Notes under the pieces: generated by a model
Told to the model about the DNA's origin: nothing
What the model saw: only the letters and a program-made list of their open reading frames with translations
Database searches by the model: none
NCBI GenBank assembly: GCA_963771505.1
Contig: CAVYTO010000002.1
Span: 558,001 to 622,000, forward strand
Length of the DNA stretch: 64,000 nucleotides
Direction: 5' to 3'
From: JAJPHW01 sp963771505
Lineage (GTDB): Bacteria; Acidobacteriota; Terriglobia; Terriglobales; Acidobacteriaceae
Translations under genes and position numbers: made by a program
Shown: positions 1 to 7,526 of the stretch, piece after piece
Layout of the letters: every line of letters starts with the position of its first letter
How positions within the stretch are numbered: position 1 is the stretch's first letter

Positions 1-5
1 GGGCG

Positions 6-173
6 GGTACCACGACTGCAAGTAATGAAGGGCTTCGTCAGAAGATCCGAACTGCTCGGATTAGGACCTACCCTGTCGGCACTATCGTACCCGTCCTTGC
101 ACAAAACGCAAGAGCGGGGCACCCACAGTTTCAGGGAAGGAAAAACCGGGCGTGAAAGGACGGGCCCCCCGCC
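6..173. repeat. Direct repeat, copy 1 (about 170 bp)
   Basis: This block matches positions 615-784 with only scattered substitutions and small indels, at a constant offset of about 609 bases. It includes an imperfect version of the hairpin seen in copy 2. No coding potential is convincing on either strand. It resembles the GC-rich intergenic hairpin repeats common in Acidobacteriota, but the family assignment is from memory. Confidence 0.75.
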
Positions 174-302
174 CTAGCTGCGATCCCCACAGTACCGAAA
201 GCGAGATACCGCAAGTATGTCTTGGTTGCGGCAGCGCTGCCGACCGCCGCACAGTGCAGCCAGTCACTTTGTAAAGCTGTCCCACGTTGCGGCACCGAAA
301 GT

Positions 303-422
303 TCAGTTGATTTCCAGCGGAAACACGACGGTCCCGATTTTTGCGGTCGAGTTATCGCGAACGAAGAAGCGCAAATCGTAAGTTCCAGGTTTCAGGGCCC
401 GCGCCGTCCCCGGCAGGTCTGG
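303..422 (-). pseudogene. Relic: C-terminus of a VWA-type acidobacterial protein
   Basis: The last 39 codons before the stop read like the C-terminal beta-sandwich tail of acidobacterial VWFA-related secreted proteins, with the typical segment LKPGTYDLRFFVRDNSTAKIG followed by a short final strand. The open frame extends upstream only to about 485 and the added residues look random, so no N-terminal VWA domain exists here. It lies between the two copies of the 170-bp repeat. I read it as a gene fragment left by rearrangement; a chance resemblance in a short frame cannot be excluded. Confidence 0.4.
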
Positions 423-614
423 TGGTGTTTGACTGCCCGGGCAGCCAGGGAGCCATGGCAAACGTAACGACAGCAGCGAGAGCATGCCTGCGTGAAAACA
501 TACACACGAAGTTTACTAGAACTCCGAAGGAGCTGGGCGGGTGGCCCGGCCTTTGAATAGCCGAAAGCATTGCACCTGTGGGTGCCCCGTCCTTCGCGGA
601 CGTTTGCGAGGGCC

Positions 615-784
615 GGTACCACTACTGCAAGTAATGAAGGGTTTCGTCAGAAGATCCGAACTGCTCGGATTAGGACCTACACTGTCAGCACTATCGTACC
701 CGTCCTTGCACAAAACGCAAGGACGGGGCACCGCAGTTTCATAAAGGAAGGAAAAACCGGGCGTGACAGGCCGGGCCACCCGCC
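615..784. repeat. Direct repeat, copy 2, with 10-bp stem hairpin
   Basis: This is the second copy of the block at 6-173. It contains a perfect hairpin: CCGTCCTTGC at 700-709, a 7-base loop, and GCAAGGACGG at 717-726. The hairpin could act as a transcription terminator or as the mobile REP-like core of the repeat. Confidence 0.75.
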
Positions 785-862
785 GATTCAGTCGGGATGA
801 AAATTGACCCATTTAGAAAACCCATGTGCCCATGGACGCTCGGAGGATCACAAGCAAGGACG

Positions 863-903
863 AATAAACCGGGGACAATAAACCGGGACAATAAACCGGG
901 GAC
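863..903. repeat. Three tandem 13-14 bp units
   Basis: Three head-to-tail copies of AATAAACCGGGGAC are present at 863-876, 877-889 (one G shorter) and 890-903. They lie on the far downstream side of the IS110-type transposase and may mark the element boundary or an older REP-type insertion. The units are contiguous, so this is not a CRISPR array. Confidence 0.8.
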
Positions 904-2345
904 ATCCATGATAAGTAAAAGTCAAGAGGAGACGGAGGTCTCCTGACGCTTGGAAGAGTGGGGCCTCGAAGCGGCGTGGGGCGGATGAAGTTGGCGAACG
1001 GCGTGCGATCCGCAGCATCGGCCAAAGCAGCAGCTTGGCCAGACATCCATTTGCGGGAAACGGGCGTGAACCCGGTCCACGAAGTATGAGTTAGGGTTGA
1101 CCGGCCGGCCTCGATACAGACGGTAAGGAGCATCGGGAGCAAAGACTCCTCTGCCCAGTCCCCGAGTTGGCGAGGAACGGCCAATGGATCGCGGCTGAGT
1201 TCGAAGGTTCTACTTCTTAGGCAGCTTTTTGTGTCAGTACTTCCGAGGGTGCGCGCACTTGGAAGCTCTGACCACTTTTGTCGACCGCCAGCAGATAGGC
1301 GACGAGTTTGCGGGCCACGGCCAGTGTGGCGCGGTTGCGATGTCCGCGTTCCAGTTCGCGGGCGTGCAACGCGGCCAGTTGCGGATTCCAGCGCGGCGCC
1401 AGTTTGGCGGCCTCGATCAGCGTGGTTTGCAGCCAGTGGTTGCGCTGCTTCGAGATGGGCCCGCGTTGCTGCTTGCCCGCCGAAGATTTCAAGGCCGCGG
1501 TCAGCCCGCAGTAACTCATAGCCTCGGAGTTGGAGCGAAAGCGGTGCGGGTCGCCGATCTCCAAGGCCCAGGTGAGAGCGGTAATTTCTCCCACGGCGGG
1601 AATGCTCATCAGGCGTTCGACGCGTTCGGCCAGTTCGGCATCGGCGAGCAACTCGCGGACCAGCCGCTTCTGTGTGTTCTCGAACATTTCCAGCGCCCCG
1701 CGACTCAACCGCAGCAGATCGATCACCGATTCCGGCACCTCTTCGAGATTTTCCAGTAGGTGGGCGAAGTATTTCTTGCGGTGCAGCTTCTCCTTCACGT
1801 AGAGCGCGCCGGTTTCCATCAGCAGCCCGGCCATCTTGTTCTTCATGCGCACCGCTTCGCTCACCACCAGGCTGCGATAACGCAGCAGGCGGCGCAGTTC
1901 GCGGATCCGCGGCGGCGCCACATAGCAGGCCGGCAAAAGATTGCAGCGTACCAGGTCGGCGATGGTGCGCGCGTCGATGGTATCGCTCTTCTTCTTGCCC
2001 GCGCTGATGGCTTTCATCTTGGCCGGATGCGCCATCTCCAACTGCTCGCCGTAGGACTGCAGCGTGTCGTAAATCCAGCCGCTGAACAAGGTTGCTTCCA
2101 TCGCTCCGCGCCACGGTTGCGGACGGGCCGAGGCCCATTGCCGCAAGACCTCGCGTTGCGCCAGCACGCTGCCTTCTTCCACGATCTCGCCCGCGGCGGT
2201 CTTGACGCAGAAACTGATGGCTTTTTTGTGAACGTCGAATCCGATATAGTGAAGGCTGTTCATAGGGTTCTCCAAGTGAGCTTTCTGAGCCAGCGCTTTC
2301 TTCGCCGGTCTCAGCATCGTAGCCGCTTCGAGAACCCTTCTTCAT
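904..2345 (-). mobile_element. IS110-family insertion element, approximate extent
   Basis: The element is defined by its single transposase gene (1217-2263). IS110 elements lack clear terminal inverted repeats and target duplications, so the ends are guesses: the left limit is placed after the tandem repeats and the right limit at the sequence change about 80 bases upstream of the start codon. The 313 bases downstream of the stop (904-1216) have no gene and include a small hairpin, GGCCAA at 1020-1025 paired with TTGGCC at 1035-1040. The upstream non-coding side is much shorter. In this family one non-coding end encodes a bridge RNA. Confidence 0.4.
1217..2263 (-). CDS. IS110-family transposase (DEDD recombinase)
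   Basis: The 348-residue product is a full-length IS110-type transposase. The N-terminal RuvC-like DEDD domain shows the first Asp in YIGFDVHKK, the Glu in AMEATLF and the Asp pair in SDTIDARTIADL. The C-terminal Tnp_20 domain carries the helix-hairpin-helix-like SIPAVGEITA and the candidate serine nucleophile in GPISKQRN. The start chosen gives the family-typical beginning MNSLHYIGFDVHKK and has GGAG upstream; an in-frame ATG 18 codons earlier is less likely. A 510-codon frame overlapping it on the same strand is an out-of-frame artefact. The gene appears intact. Confidence 0.93.
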   Translation of the reverse strand: MNSLHYIGFDVHKKAISFCVKTAAGEIVEEGSVLAQREVLRQWASARPQPWRGAMEATLFSGWIYDTLQSYGEQLEMAHPAKMKAISAGKKKSDTIDARTIADLVRCNLLPACYVAPPRIRELRRLLRYRSLVVSEAVRMKNKMAGLLMETGALYVKEKLHRKKYFAHLLENLEEVPESVIDLLRLSRGALEMFENTQKRLVRELLADAELAERVERLMSIPAVGEITALTWALEIGDPHRFRSNSEAMSYCGLTAALKSSAGKQQRGPISKQRNHWLQTTLIEAAKLAPRWNPQLAALHARELERGHRNRATLAVARKLVAYLLAVDKSGQSFQVRAPSEVLTQKAA

Positions 2346-2397
2346 TTCACTTATGCATTCATACAGACGGAACGTTTCCGGGATTTCGACGAATGAA

Positions 2398-2430
2398 CAT
2401 CAGCGAACTTCCCGTCTGTCCTCGGGTTTC
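2398..2430. repeat. REP-like unit upstream of the RAYT relic
   Basis: The stretch GAACTTCCCGTCTGTCCTCG and the bases after it match, with about five differences over 26 positions, the segment at 2694-2719. The two copies bracket the transposase remnant at 2484-2660. That is the usual arrangement of REP units around REP-associated tyrosine transposases. Confidence 0.5.
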
Positions 2431-2483
2431 CAAAGGTTTCTATTTTGCCTAGATCAGCGACTCGCTTGGAGTGGAACAATTAG

Positions 2484-2660
2484 TTGGCCGCGGGCGATTC
2501 GCAGGCCGATTTGCGCGACCTGCGGCAATCGACGCACACACGCCGACCACTCCGCTCGCCCGACTTCGTCATCCATCTGGAAAAATCGACGTTACGCCTT
2601 CTCGCTCCGCGGGAAGGCGGCCGCCCCAAAAAGCCCTCAAGGGAATGCCAAGCGCCGTGA
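2484..2660 (+). pseudogene. C-terminal relic of a REP-associated tyrosine transposase (RAYT)
   Basis: The frame ending in TGA at 2658-2660 encodes about 58 residues that match the tail of RAYT/Y1-type transposases: an LAAGD…DLRDLRQ helix, a THTRRPLRSPDFVIHLEK segment (usually TRTGRPLGS..F...LE) and a final GGRPKK. A stop codon lies just upstream at 2481-2483. The catalytic Y1 domain with its HUH motif and tyrosine is absent, so this is a decayed fragment. REP-like hairpin sequence lies on both sides. Confidence 0.6.
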
Positions 2661-2703
2661 TTTGGCCCTGATTGCCTGGTCGCAGAAATCCGGGGAACGT
2701 CCC
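2643..2703. repeat. Post-RAYT repeat block, copy 1
   Basis: This 61-bp block aligns with 4604-4664 at an offset of 1961 bases; the best conserved core is GCCCTGATTGCCT followed by CGCAGAAA. The two copies flank the MEDS and hydrolase genes as direct repeats. Confidence 0.65.
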
Positions 2704-2725
2704 CTCTGTCCCCGTGTTTCGGGTC
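2691..2725. repeat. REP-like hairpin downstream of the RAYT relic
   Basis: CGGGGA at 2691-2696 pairs with TCCCCG at 2709-2714. An alternative inner hairpin is GGGGA-ACG-TCCCC at 2692-2704. It resembles the unit at 2398-2430 and lies just 3' of the RAYT relic, so it is read as a REP unit. Confidence 0.55.
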
Positions 2726-2759
2726 AACTTAGTGGGTTGAACGGAAATCCGAATTGAGA

Positions 2760-3395
2760 TTAACCGGCAGTCTGCGAAAGACCTACAAGCGCGAGGTCGA
2801 GTTCGGGCAATCGGACGGTCGCGAGGTCAGGGACAGACTTCCGCAATACGTAATGAGGATTGATGCGGGAAAGCGTTTCGTTCACGAATATCGATTGGTG
2901 AGAAGCCAAGCCCTGCCGCAACACAACATCGGGCAAAGTTTCGCGATGATATTGGCAGATTCCGCAAATTTCGGCGTGCTCACGGAAGAACTGTTCCAAC
3001 CGCCATTCATATTCAAGCACGAGCGCAAAATCTCGCTCGTGCCCAAATTCCCAACTCATGTCGCCGGACGCCCAGAGGCCCACGTATCCGTTGGCCAGTG
3101 ATTGATTTAAGGCTTTCTCGAGGCTCTGCATCATGCGCTCAACGTGGAAACGCCCTTCCACCAGATGGCCTTGCGCCGATGAGATCAGCAGACTGCCATC
3201 GCCAACATGTTTCGCGACATCGACCCCAGTCGCAGCCAGCGCACACCGCATGCCCGCGACCATCACAGGGCTATTGAGATAAAGGCAGCAATAATTCTCC
3301 TGCAACTTTTTCCGCGCCACTTCCGCCAGTGCCGACAATGTACGGGACGGCGCTCCTTCATAAATCATGCATTGGTGTCGCGATACCGGCTTCAT
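2760..3395 (-). CDS. MEDS domain protein (DcmR-like sensory domain)
   Basis: The 211-residue product matches the stand-alone MEDS (methanogen/methylotroph DcmR sensory) domain. It opens with HQCMIYEGAPS, has a central NYCCLYLNSP segment and GDGSLLIS, and a Cys-containing EICGICQYHR stretch near residue 150. In DcmR this domain senses dichloromethane and sits next to a DNA-binding part; here it fills the whole protein, with no helix-turn-helix or kinase domain. It is probably a cytosolic ligand- or redox-sensing protein whose partner is not adjacent. Direct-repeat blocks lie on both sides, at 2643-2703 and 4604-4664. Confidence 0.75.
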   Translation of the reverse strand: MKPVSRHQCMIYEGAPSRTLSALAEVARKKLQENYCCLYLNSPVMVAGMRCALAATGVDVAKHVGDGSLLISSAQGHLVEGRFHVERMMQSLEKALNQSLANGYVGLWASGDMSWEFGHERDFALVLEYEWRLEQFFREHAEICGICQYHRETLPDVVLRQGLASHQSIFVNETLSRINPHYVLRKSVPDLATVRLPELDLALVGLSQTAG

Positions 3396-3596
3396 TTCCG
3401 AAGAATCCTACAAAGGTAATGACCTGTCAAGATAACATTCGTGATTTCCCACCTCCGCGCTGTCCAACAACGCACGCTTTTGAAATGTCGTATGCGCGAA
3501 CCGTTTGCATTTGCAGTCGCAGCGTTCGCCCTTATACGCACTGCATATCCCAAAAGATGATGGCAGACGCTCTGCCATGGCGCCCGGGCCGAAACG

Positions 3597-4463
3597 TCAT
3601 TTCTCGGTGCGAATCCGGTTCACCATTTTTACTATCGCGTCAATGACCAGACTGGGGCGATCTCGCATCACGTTATGACCACTGCCCGCGGCAAAGAGCG
3701 CTTCGCGCGCTGTCGAGGCGGCGACGAACTCCGCGTGGACGCGCCGCAATAACGCCAGTTCCTCCGGCGAATCGGCGGTAGTCTGCTCTGCCGTAATGTC
3801 AATAACAGGCAGTGCCATCGGGAACTGCACCTCGCGCATTCGCTTCGCAGTCTGCGGATAGGCTTGCAGCAAAGGGATCATAACCCGCGCCATGGGCGGA
3901 TTTGCACGCTCAAGTTCGCCGAACTGCGGCGTATACTTCGCCAGAATCCGTGCCACTTCCGCGTCGTCGAGGTAGCCCGGAAGCGCAGCATCCACTAGAA
4001 CGACCCCTACGATGCGGGAATCGTTGGCGGCCATGAGCGTCGCCAGAAGTCCGCCATAGGAATGGGCTACCAGCACAATCGGGCCGCGCACTCCACAGAA
4101 GTCAAGCGCCCGCTTGAGCGCAGCCACCTCGTCGTCGATCTTATATGGGCCGGGCTTTGGATCGCTCTTGCCCAGTCCCGCGCGGTCATAGACCACTGTG
4201 CGAACGCCGCTACGTTGACGGACGACTGGTTCGATGTTCGCCCAGGCAGACGAATCGTTGCCGCCGCCGCTTTCAAAGACCACCGACGGCGTTCCTTCGC
4301 CGGAAACCTGCATCCAGATCTTATAGCCGCCAACGTCCACTCGTTGCCCTTCAGAAGCAGCGCTGGCCGCGCCAGTCGCCAGGAGCACGAGCACCACCCA
4401 TCCCAATTTCGATACGAGTCGCGATTTCGCGGGCCTTGATGCAGCGTCTACTGCTGACTTCAT
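3597..4463 (-). CDS. Secreted alpha/beta hydrolase
   Basis: The 288-residue protein begins with a basic stretch and a hydrophobic signal segment (VVLVLLATGAASA). The alpha/beta-hydrolase core follows: an oxyanion-region VVFESGGGND, a nucleophile elbow VAHSYGG (Ser near residue 130), a following strand VVLVDAALPG and the C-terminal catalytic His in GSGHNVMRD. The length fits a minimal hydrolase without a large cap. The substrate cannot be told; carboxylesterase and lactonase/epoxide-hydrolase-like activities are possible. The gene stands alone. Confidence 0.8.
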   Translation of the reverse strand: MKSAVDAASRPAKSRLVSKLGWVVLVLLATGAASAASEGQRVDVGGYKIWMQVSGEGTPSVVFESGGGNDSSAWANIEPVVRQRSGVRTVVYDRAGLGKSDPKPGPYKIDDEVAALKRALDFCGVRGPIVLVAHSYGGLLATLMAANDSRIVGVVLVDAALPGYLDDAEVARILAKYTPQFGELERANPPMARVMIPLLQAYPQTAKRMREVQFPMALPVIDITAEQTTADSPEELALLRRVHAEFVAASTAREALFAAGSGHNVMRDRPSLVIDAIVKMVNRIRTEK

Positions 4464-4603
4464 GCGGGATAGCCTCCGGCGCCAGCCTTAACGTCTGCGC
4501 ACCGTGGTTATATACGCAAACGCGAAGGCTGTCGTTCAATGAGCGCTCGGGAATTCTAAAATACCCAACAGTCTTGAAGTTTGGGGAGAAACCGGATCCC
4601 CAG

Positions 4604-4664
4604 TGAATGCCGTCAGCGTGCTTTTGCCCTGATTGCCTAACCGCAGAAAACCAAGGAACCTCCC
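4604..4664. repeat. Post-RAYT repeat block, copy 2
   Basis: This copy aligns with 2643-2703 and shares the core GCCCTGATTGCCT. No transposase-like frame is recognisable upstream of it, so it may have moved without the gene. Confidence 0.6.
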
Positions 4665-4673
4665 GGCCGCCCC

Positions 4674-4706
4674 GGTAGTGGTGCAGTTTGAAACTGCACC
4701 ACTACC
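4674..4706. repeat. Perfect 16-bp-arm palindrome
   Basis: GGTAGTGGTGCAGTTT at 4674-4689 is followed by a single G and then its exact reverse complement at 4691-4706. It could form a cruciform or a long RNA hairpin. It immediately follows the 4604-4664 repeat block. I read it as a mobile palindromic (REP/MITE-like) unit rather than an operator, because no gene starts within 700 bases on the plus strand. Confidence 0.85.
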
Positions 4707-5469
4707 GCCGCCCCGAGTGGCCCCCGCTTTAATCAGCCACCGGGTTATTCTGGTTTATTCGTCGTGCCAACTGCTTGTTTCCGACGAAAATCAACTGCAG
4801 CCGGCCGGAGGGAATCAAGCCTCGAAGAAGAAAGAAGTAATTCTCACATCGTTAACTTGCCGATGTTTCTGCCAATCGTAATGTTGAGAAATCCAGCGAT
4901 GTCTCCCTAATTGGATACAACCTCGTCGTTAACCCTTAGGAGTCGCTCAACGAGCACAATCGGCTACGAGGCCTTTTTCGTGTTAAAGGTCTCGATCGGA
5001 ACTACTTCAAACGCTACGGTGCAGCAAACGTAAGCGCACGGTCAAAACCGTCTGGACAAAGGCTTTGTGCAAGCGTATGGGCCGGAGACCGCGCCGCAAG
5101 GCCAGATTCTCAAGAAGAAGCTCACGCCGAGAGCAGAAAAATCGCCAGAGCAGACCCAACAGGAGGCGAAGCATCCCAACCTTTTACCAAAGCTTCCTAA
5201 ATGGGACATGGGGAAGCTGTTGAAATCACGGGCAGATCTTGATTTTGGCGAGTGACAACCCCGAGACCCGACATGGCATGCGCCAACCATGCGACACCGT
5301 GACGCTTTTGATGGCGGTCAAACGATGGCGAGGAAAAAATACTCTGGGCTGAAATGTAATAAGCATCAGGCAGCGATCGTCTTTCCTCAACGGAGGGAGC
5401 AGAAGCCGAGCTTGCCGGAACCTTCCAAAGAGGTCTTCCGTATTCTTCGGTAGCACCCCCTGAGAATCC
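4707..5469. other. Intergenic region without a recognisable gene
   Basis: The 760 bases between the palindrome and the CPBP protease contain only short open frames on both strands, and none has a recognisable family motif or a convincing ribosome-binding site. A Lys/Arg-rich frame around 5040-5200 may be a decayed gene, but I could not identify it. Confidence 0.5.
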
Positions 5470-6471
5470 ATGAAAGACTTCATCGAACCTACTGATTCCA
5501 GGAATGCGGTCATGCCGGGCGCAGACATCGTCACCCCAGCGGCGCAAATCTTGAGCCCGCGCAACCGTGCATTTTGGGGACCTAACGGCCTGCGTGCCGG
5601 CTGGCGCCTGCTGCTCTTCATCCTGATCCTGATCGCCCGCCGCTTTGCCGTGGTGTTTACTGCGCATCTCATTTTCGGTTCGCATGACGCCGAGAGATCC
5701 ATGGGCGAGAACCCCATGTACCTGCTGTTATCCGAGGGACTGGCCTTTGCGCTCCTTTTGGTCGCAACCTTCATAATGTCCCGCATGGAACGACGTCCAT
5801 TGGGCGTTTACGGCCTCGGCCTGAAGGAAGCCCTGGGGAAACGATTCTGGGAGGGTACGCTTTGGGGCTTTTCCGCCATGAGCCTCATGCTCGTGGTCAT
5901 GCGTCTGAGCGGCGTCTTTTGGTTCGGAGCAGCGCATTTCGACCTGCGCTCCACTCTAACCTTCGGCGCACTATGGGGGCTCGGCTTCTTTTTCGTCGGA
6001 ATTTTGGAAGAGTACTTCTTCCGCGGATATCTGCAGTACACCCTGATTAGCGGCGTGGGTTTCTGGCCGGCGACGCTGATCACCTCGTTGCTTTTCTTTG
6101 CAGGGCATGCCGGAAATCCTGGTGAGACAGCGGTTGGTTTGTTTAATGTCTTCGTTGCGGGATTCGCCCTCGCCATCATGTTATGGCGTACCGGAAACCT
6201 GTGGTTCGCAGTCGGCTTCCACGCTGCCTGGGATTGGGCGCAGTCGTTCTTCTATGGGCTGCCTGACAGCGGATTGGTCACCAAAGGCCACTTCTTCGAA
6301 GGTGTGTCCCACGGATCAGCGTGGCTTAGCGGCGGTGCCACCGGCCCCGAGGGCAGCGTATTCTCCACGCTCATTTTGATCTTGCTTATCGTGCTGGTTC
6401 TCTGGCGCTTCAAGCAATCGACCTATCCCGATGCCCGATGGCTCCCACAGCAAACCGGCGCGTTGATTTGA
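5470..6471 (+). CDS. CPBP-family intramembrane glutamic protease
   Basis: The 333-residue polytopic membrane protein carries the three CPBP (Abi/CAAX-type) motifs: EEYFFRGYLQ near residue 180, a His in FFAGHAGNP near 210 and FHAAWDWAQ near 250. These form the glutamate-based active site in the membrane. Hydrophobic segments occur at about 45-65, 90-110, 135-155, 165-180, 195-215, 220-245 and 295-315. Family members cleave prenylated or other membrane-anchored proteins or peptides, and some confer bacteriocin immunity; the substrate here is unknown. A cytosolic N-terminal tail of about 40 residues precedes the first helix. Confidence 0.85.
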   Translation: MKDFIEPTDSRNAVMPGADIVTPAAQILSPRNRAFWGPNGLRAGWRLLLFILILIARRFAVVFTAHLIFGSHDAERSMGENPMYLLLSEGLAFALLLVATFIMSRMERRPLGVYGLGLKEALGKRFWEGTLWGFSAMSLMLVVMRLSGVFWFGAAHFDLRSTLTFGALWGLGFFFVGILEEYFFRGYLQYTLISGVGFWPATLITSLLFFAGHAGNPGETAVGLFNVFVAGFALAIMLWRTGNLWFAVGFHAAWDWAQSFFYGLPDSGLVTKGHFFEGVSHGSAWLSGGATGPEGSVFSTLILILLIVLVLWRFKQSTYPDARWLPQQTGALI

Positions 6472-6609
6472 TCTGTTCGCTTATTGGAAATGCAACCTCG
6501 GGGTACAACCAAATCCGGAAAAACCTTGATATGTCGGATTCCGACCGAATTCCCGATGACAACCTGAAGGATGTAAATTTGGACTCAAGCAATATCAAAG
6601 AGGTGGTCA

Positions 6610-6839
6610 TGGAAAACACAAACGGCAACGAAGCAAACCGGGACGAAATCCAACTGATCGCAGGTCTTCAACAACGCATTGCGCGCAAACTCAGTGATCT
6701 GCGCTACGCTGATGGTGAGTCGGAGGGGGACATCATTGCACAGCAAACACTGTTGTCAGGAGACCCACTACCGAGGAAACCAACCGACGACTCTAGTGGT
6801 ACCTATCCATACGCTTCTATCCGGATTTCTCCACGCTAG
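6610..6839 (+). CDS. Possible small charged protein
   Basis: An ATG at 6610 has AGAGGTGG just upstream and opens a frame of 76 residues. It has an acidic, hydrophilic start and a plausible helix (LIAGLQQRIARKLSDLRYAD). No family is recognised. The frame continues upstream without a stop into the end of the CPBP gene, so the start is uncertain, and the 3' end overlaps the minus-strand ORF at 6768-6989. Confidence 0.3.
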
Positions 6840-6989
6840 AATGACACTTGCGAGCGCGAACACCGCGGCAGTGAGAGCAAAGCGTCGAACTGTGATATCG
6901 AACTCCGGATGCATCTCGATACCGCCCCGCAATCCAAGATACGAGACGGGAATCCACCAAGCGAGAAAAGCAGCGGTGGCAATAACCAT
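6768..6989 (-). CDS. Possible small membrane protein with two TM segments
   Basis: From the ATG at 6989 the frame gives 73 residues with two clear hydrophobic segments (ATAAFLAWWIPVSYLGL and FALTAAVFALASVILAW) separated by a charged loop and ending in a basic tail. This is the pattern of a two-helix inner-membrane protein. GAGGAAG lies upstream, rather far from the start; a TTG at 7031 would add 14 basic residues. No family is recognised. Confidence 0.45.
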   Translation of the reverse strand: MVIATAAFLAWWIPVSYLGLRGGIEMHPEFDITVRRFALTAAVFALASVILAWRNPDRSVWIGTTRVVGWFPR

Positions 6990-7031
6990 TGCGCTGAAGT
7001 TCTTCCTCGACGGTCGATCTTGTCTAGCCAA

Positions 7032-7526
7032 AAAAATTTAAATCCCTATTAGTCCAATCAATAACACGCTTAGGATAATCATGTTTTCCTCAAAAGACTT
7101 GTTTCAAATGCTCCCAGAGATTCAGGTTCGGATATGCTCGCCCACATGGATGTTTCCAGTGGTGGGTAGCGAATTTGCTGGATCTAACGTAGACCACGGT
7201 ATGTTAACAAGTGCATGACTCGAGTTTCTGCCGGTCCCGCTCCCGAGCTTTTCGTCTCCCTCCCCGGTTAGCCCTTTCGCATTAGCCCCATACGGCCATC
7301 GACCGACCCTACTCCTCTCCCATCCACCCATACACTTATCCCTATTCAACCAATTCGGTTTTGCTTACAATAGCTCCAGCGGATTTCACCCTCGGTCACT
7401 TCTTTCCCCACCGGTAGCGGCGGGGTTTGGGTGCCCCAAAAAACTTCGGTGACGATTACGTAAGTCACTTGGCGTAACTGCGCGGTCTCCATACCATGCT
7501 GTTACGCACTACTTGAGGCACCAGCC
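7032..7526. other. Intergenic region with C/T-rich tract and possible promoter
   Basis: No convincing gene is present. The plus strand is strongly C/T-biased at about 7237-7350. A TACAAT at 7366-7371 could be a -10 box for the downstream ATPase gene, although no good -35 box is visible; this would leave a leader of about 150 nt with an imperfect CCCC…GGGG hairpin near 7405-7424. No known riboswitch consensus was recognised. Confidence 0.35.

Noticed and set aside
863..903. Short repeats considered as a CRISPR array
   Set aside because: The units are 13-14 bp and contiguous, with no spacers and no cas genes nearby.
813..2345. 510-codon minus-strand frame overlapping the IS110 transposase
   Set aside because: It is out of frame with a clear transposase, Arg/Gly-rich and without any recognisable motif; it is a GC-rich shadow.
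5040..5290. Basic ORFs before the CPBP protease as a transposase remnant
   Set aside because: The Lys/Arg-rich translations show no DDE, HUH or serine-recombinase motif in any frame.
7366..7526. Leader of the CpaE-like gene considered as a cyclic-di-GMP riboswitch
   Set aside because: It has a GGTAGCGG…GGGTT stretch but lacks the conserved GEMM core segments; the resemblance is too weak.
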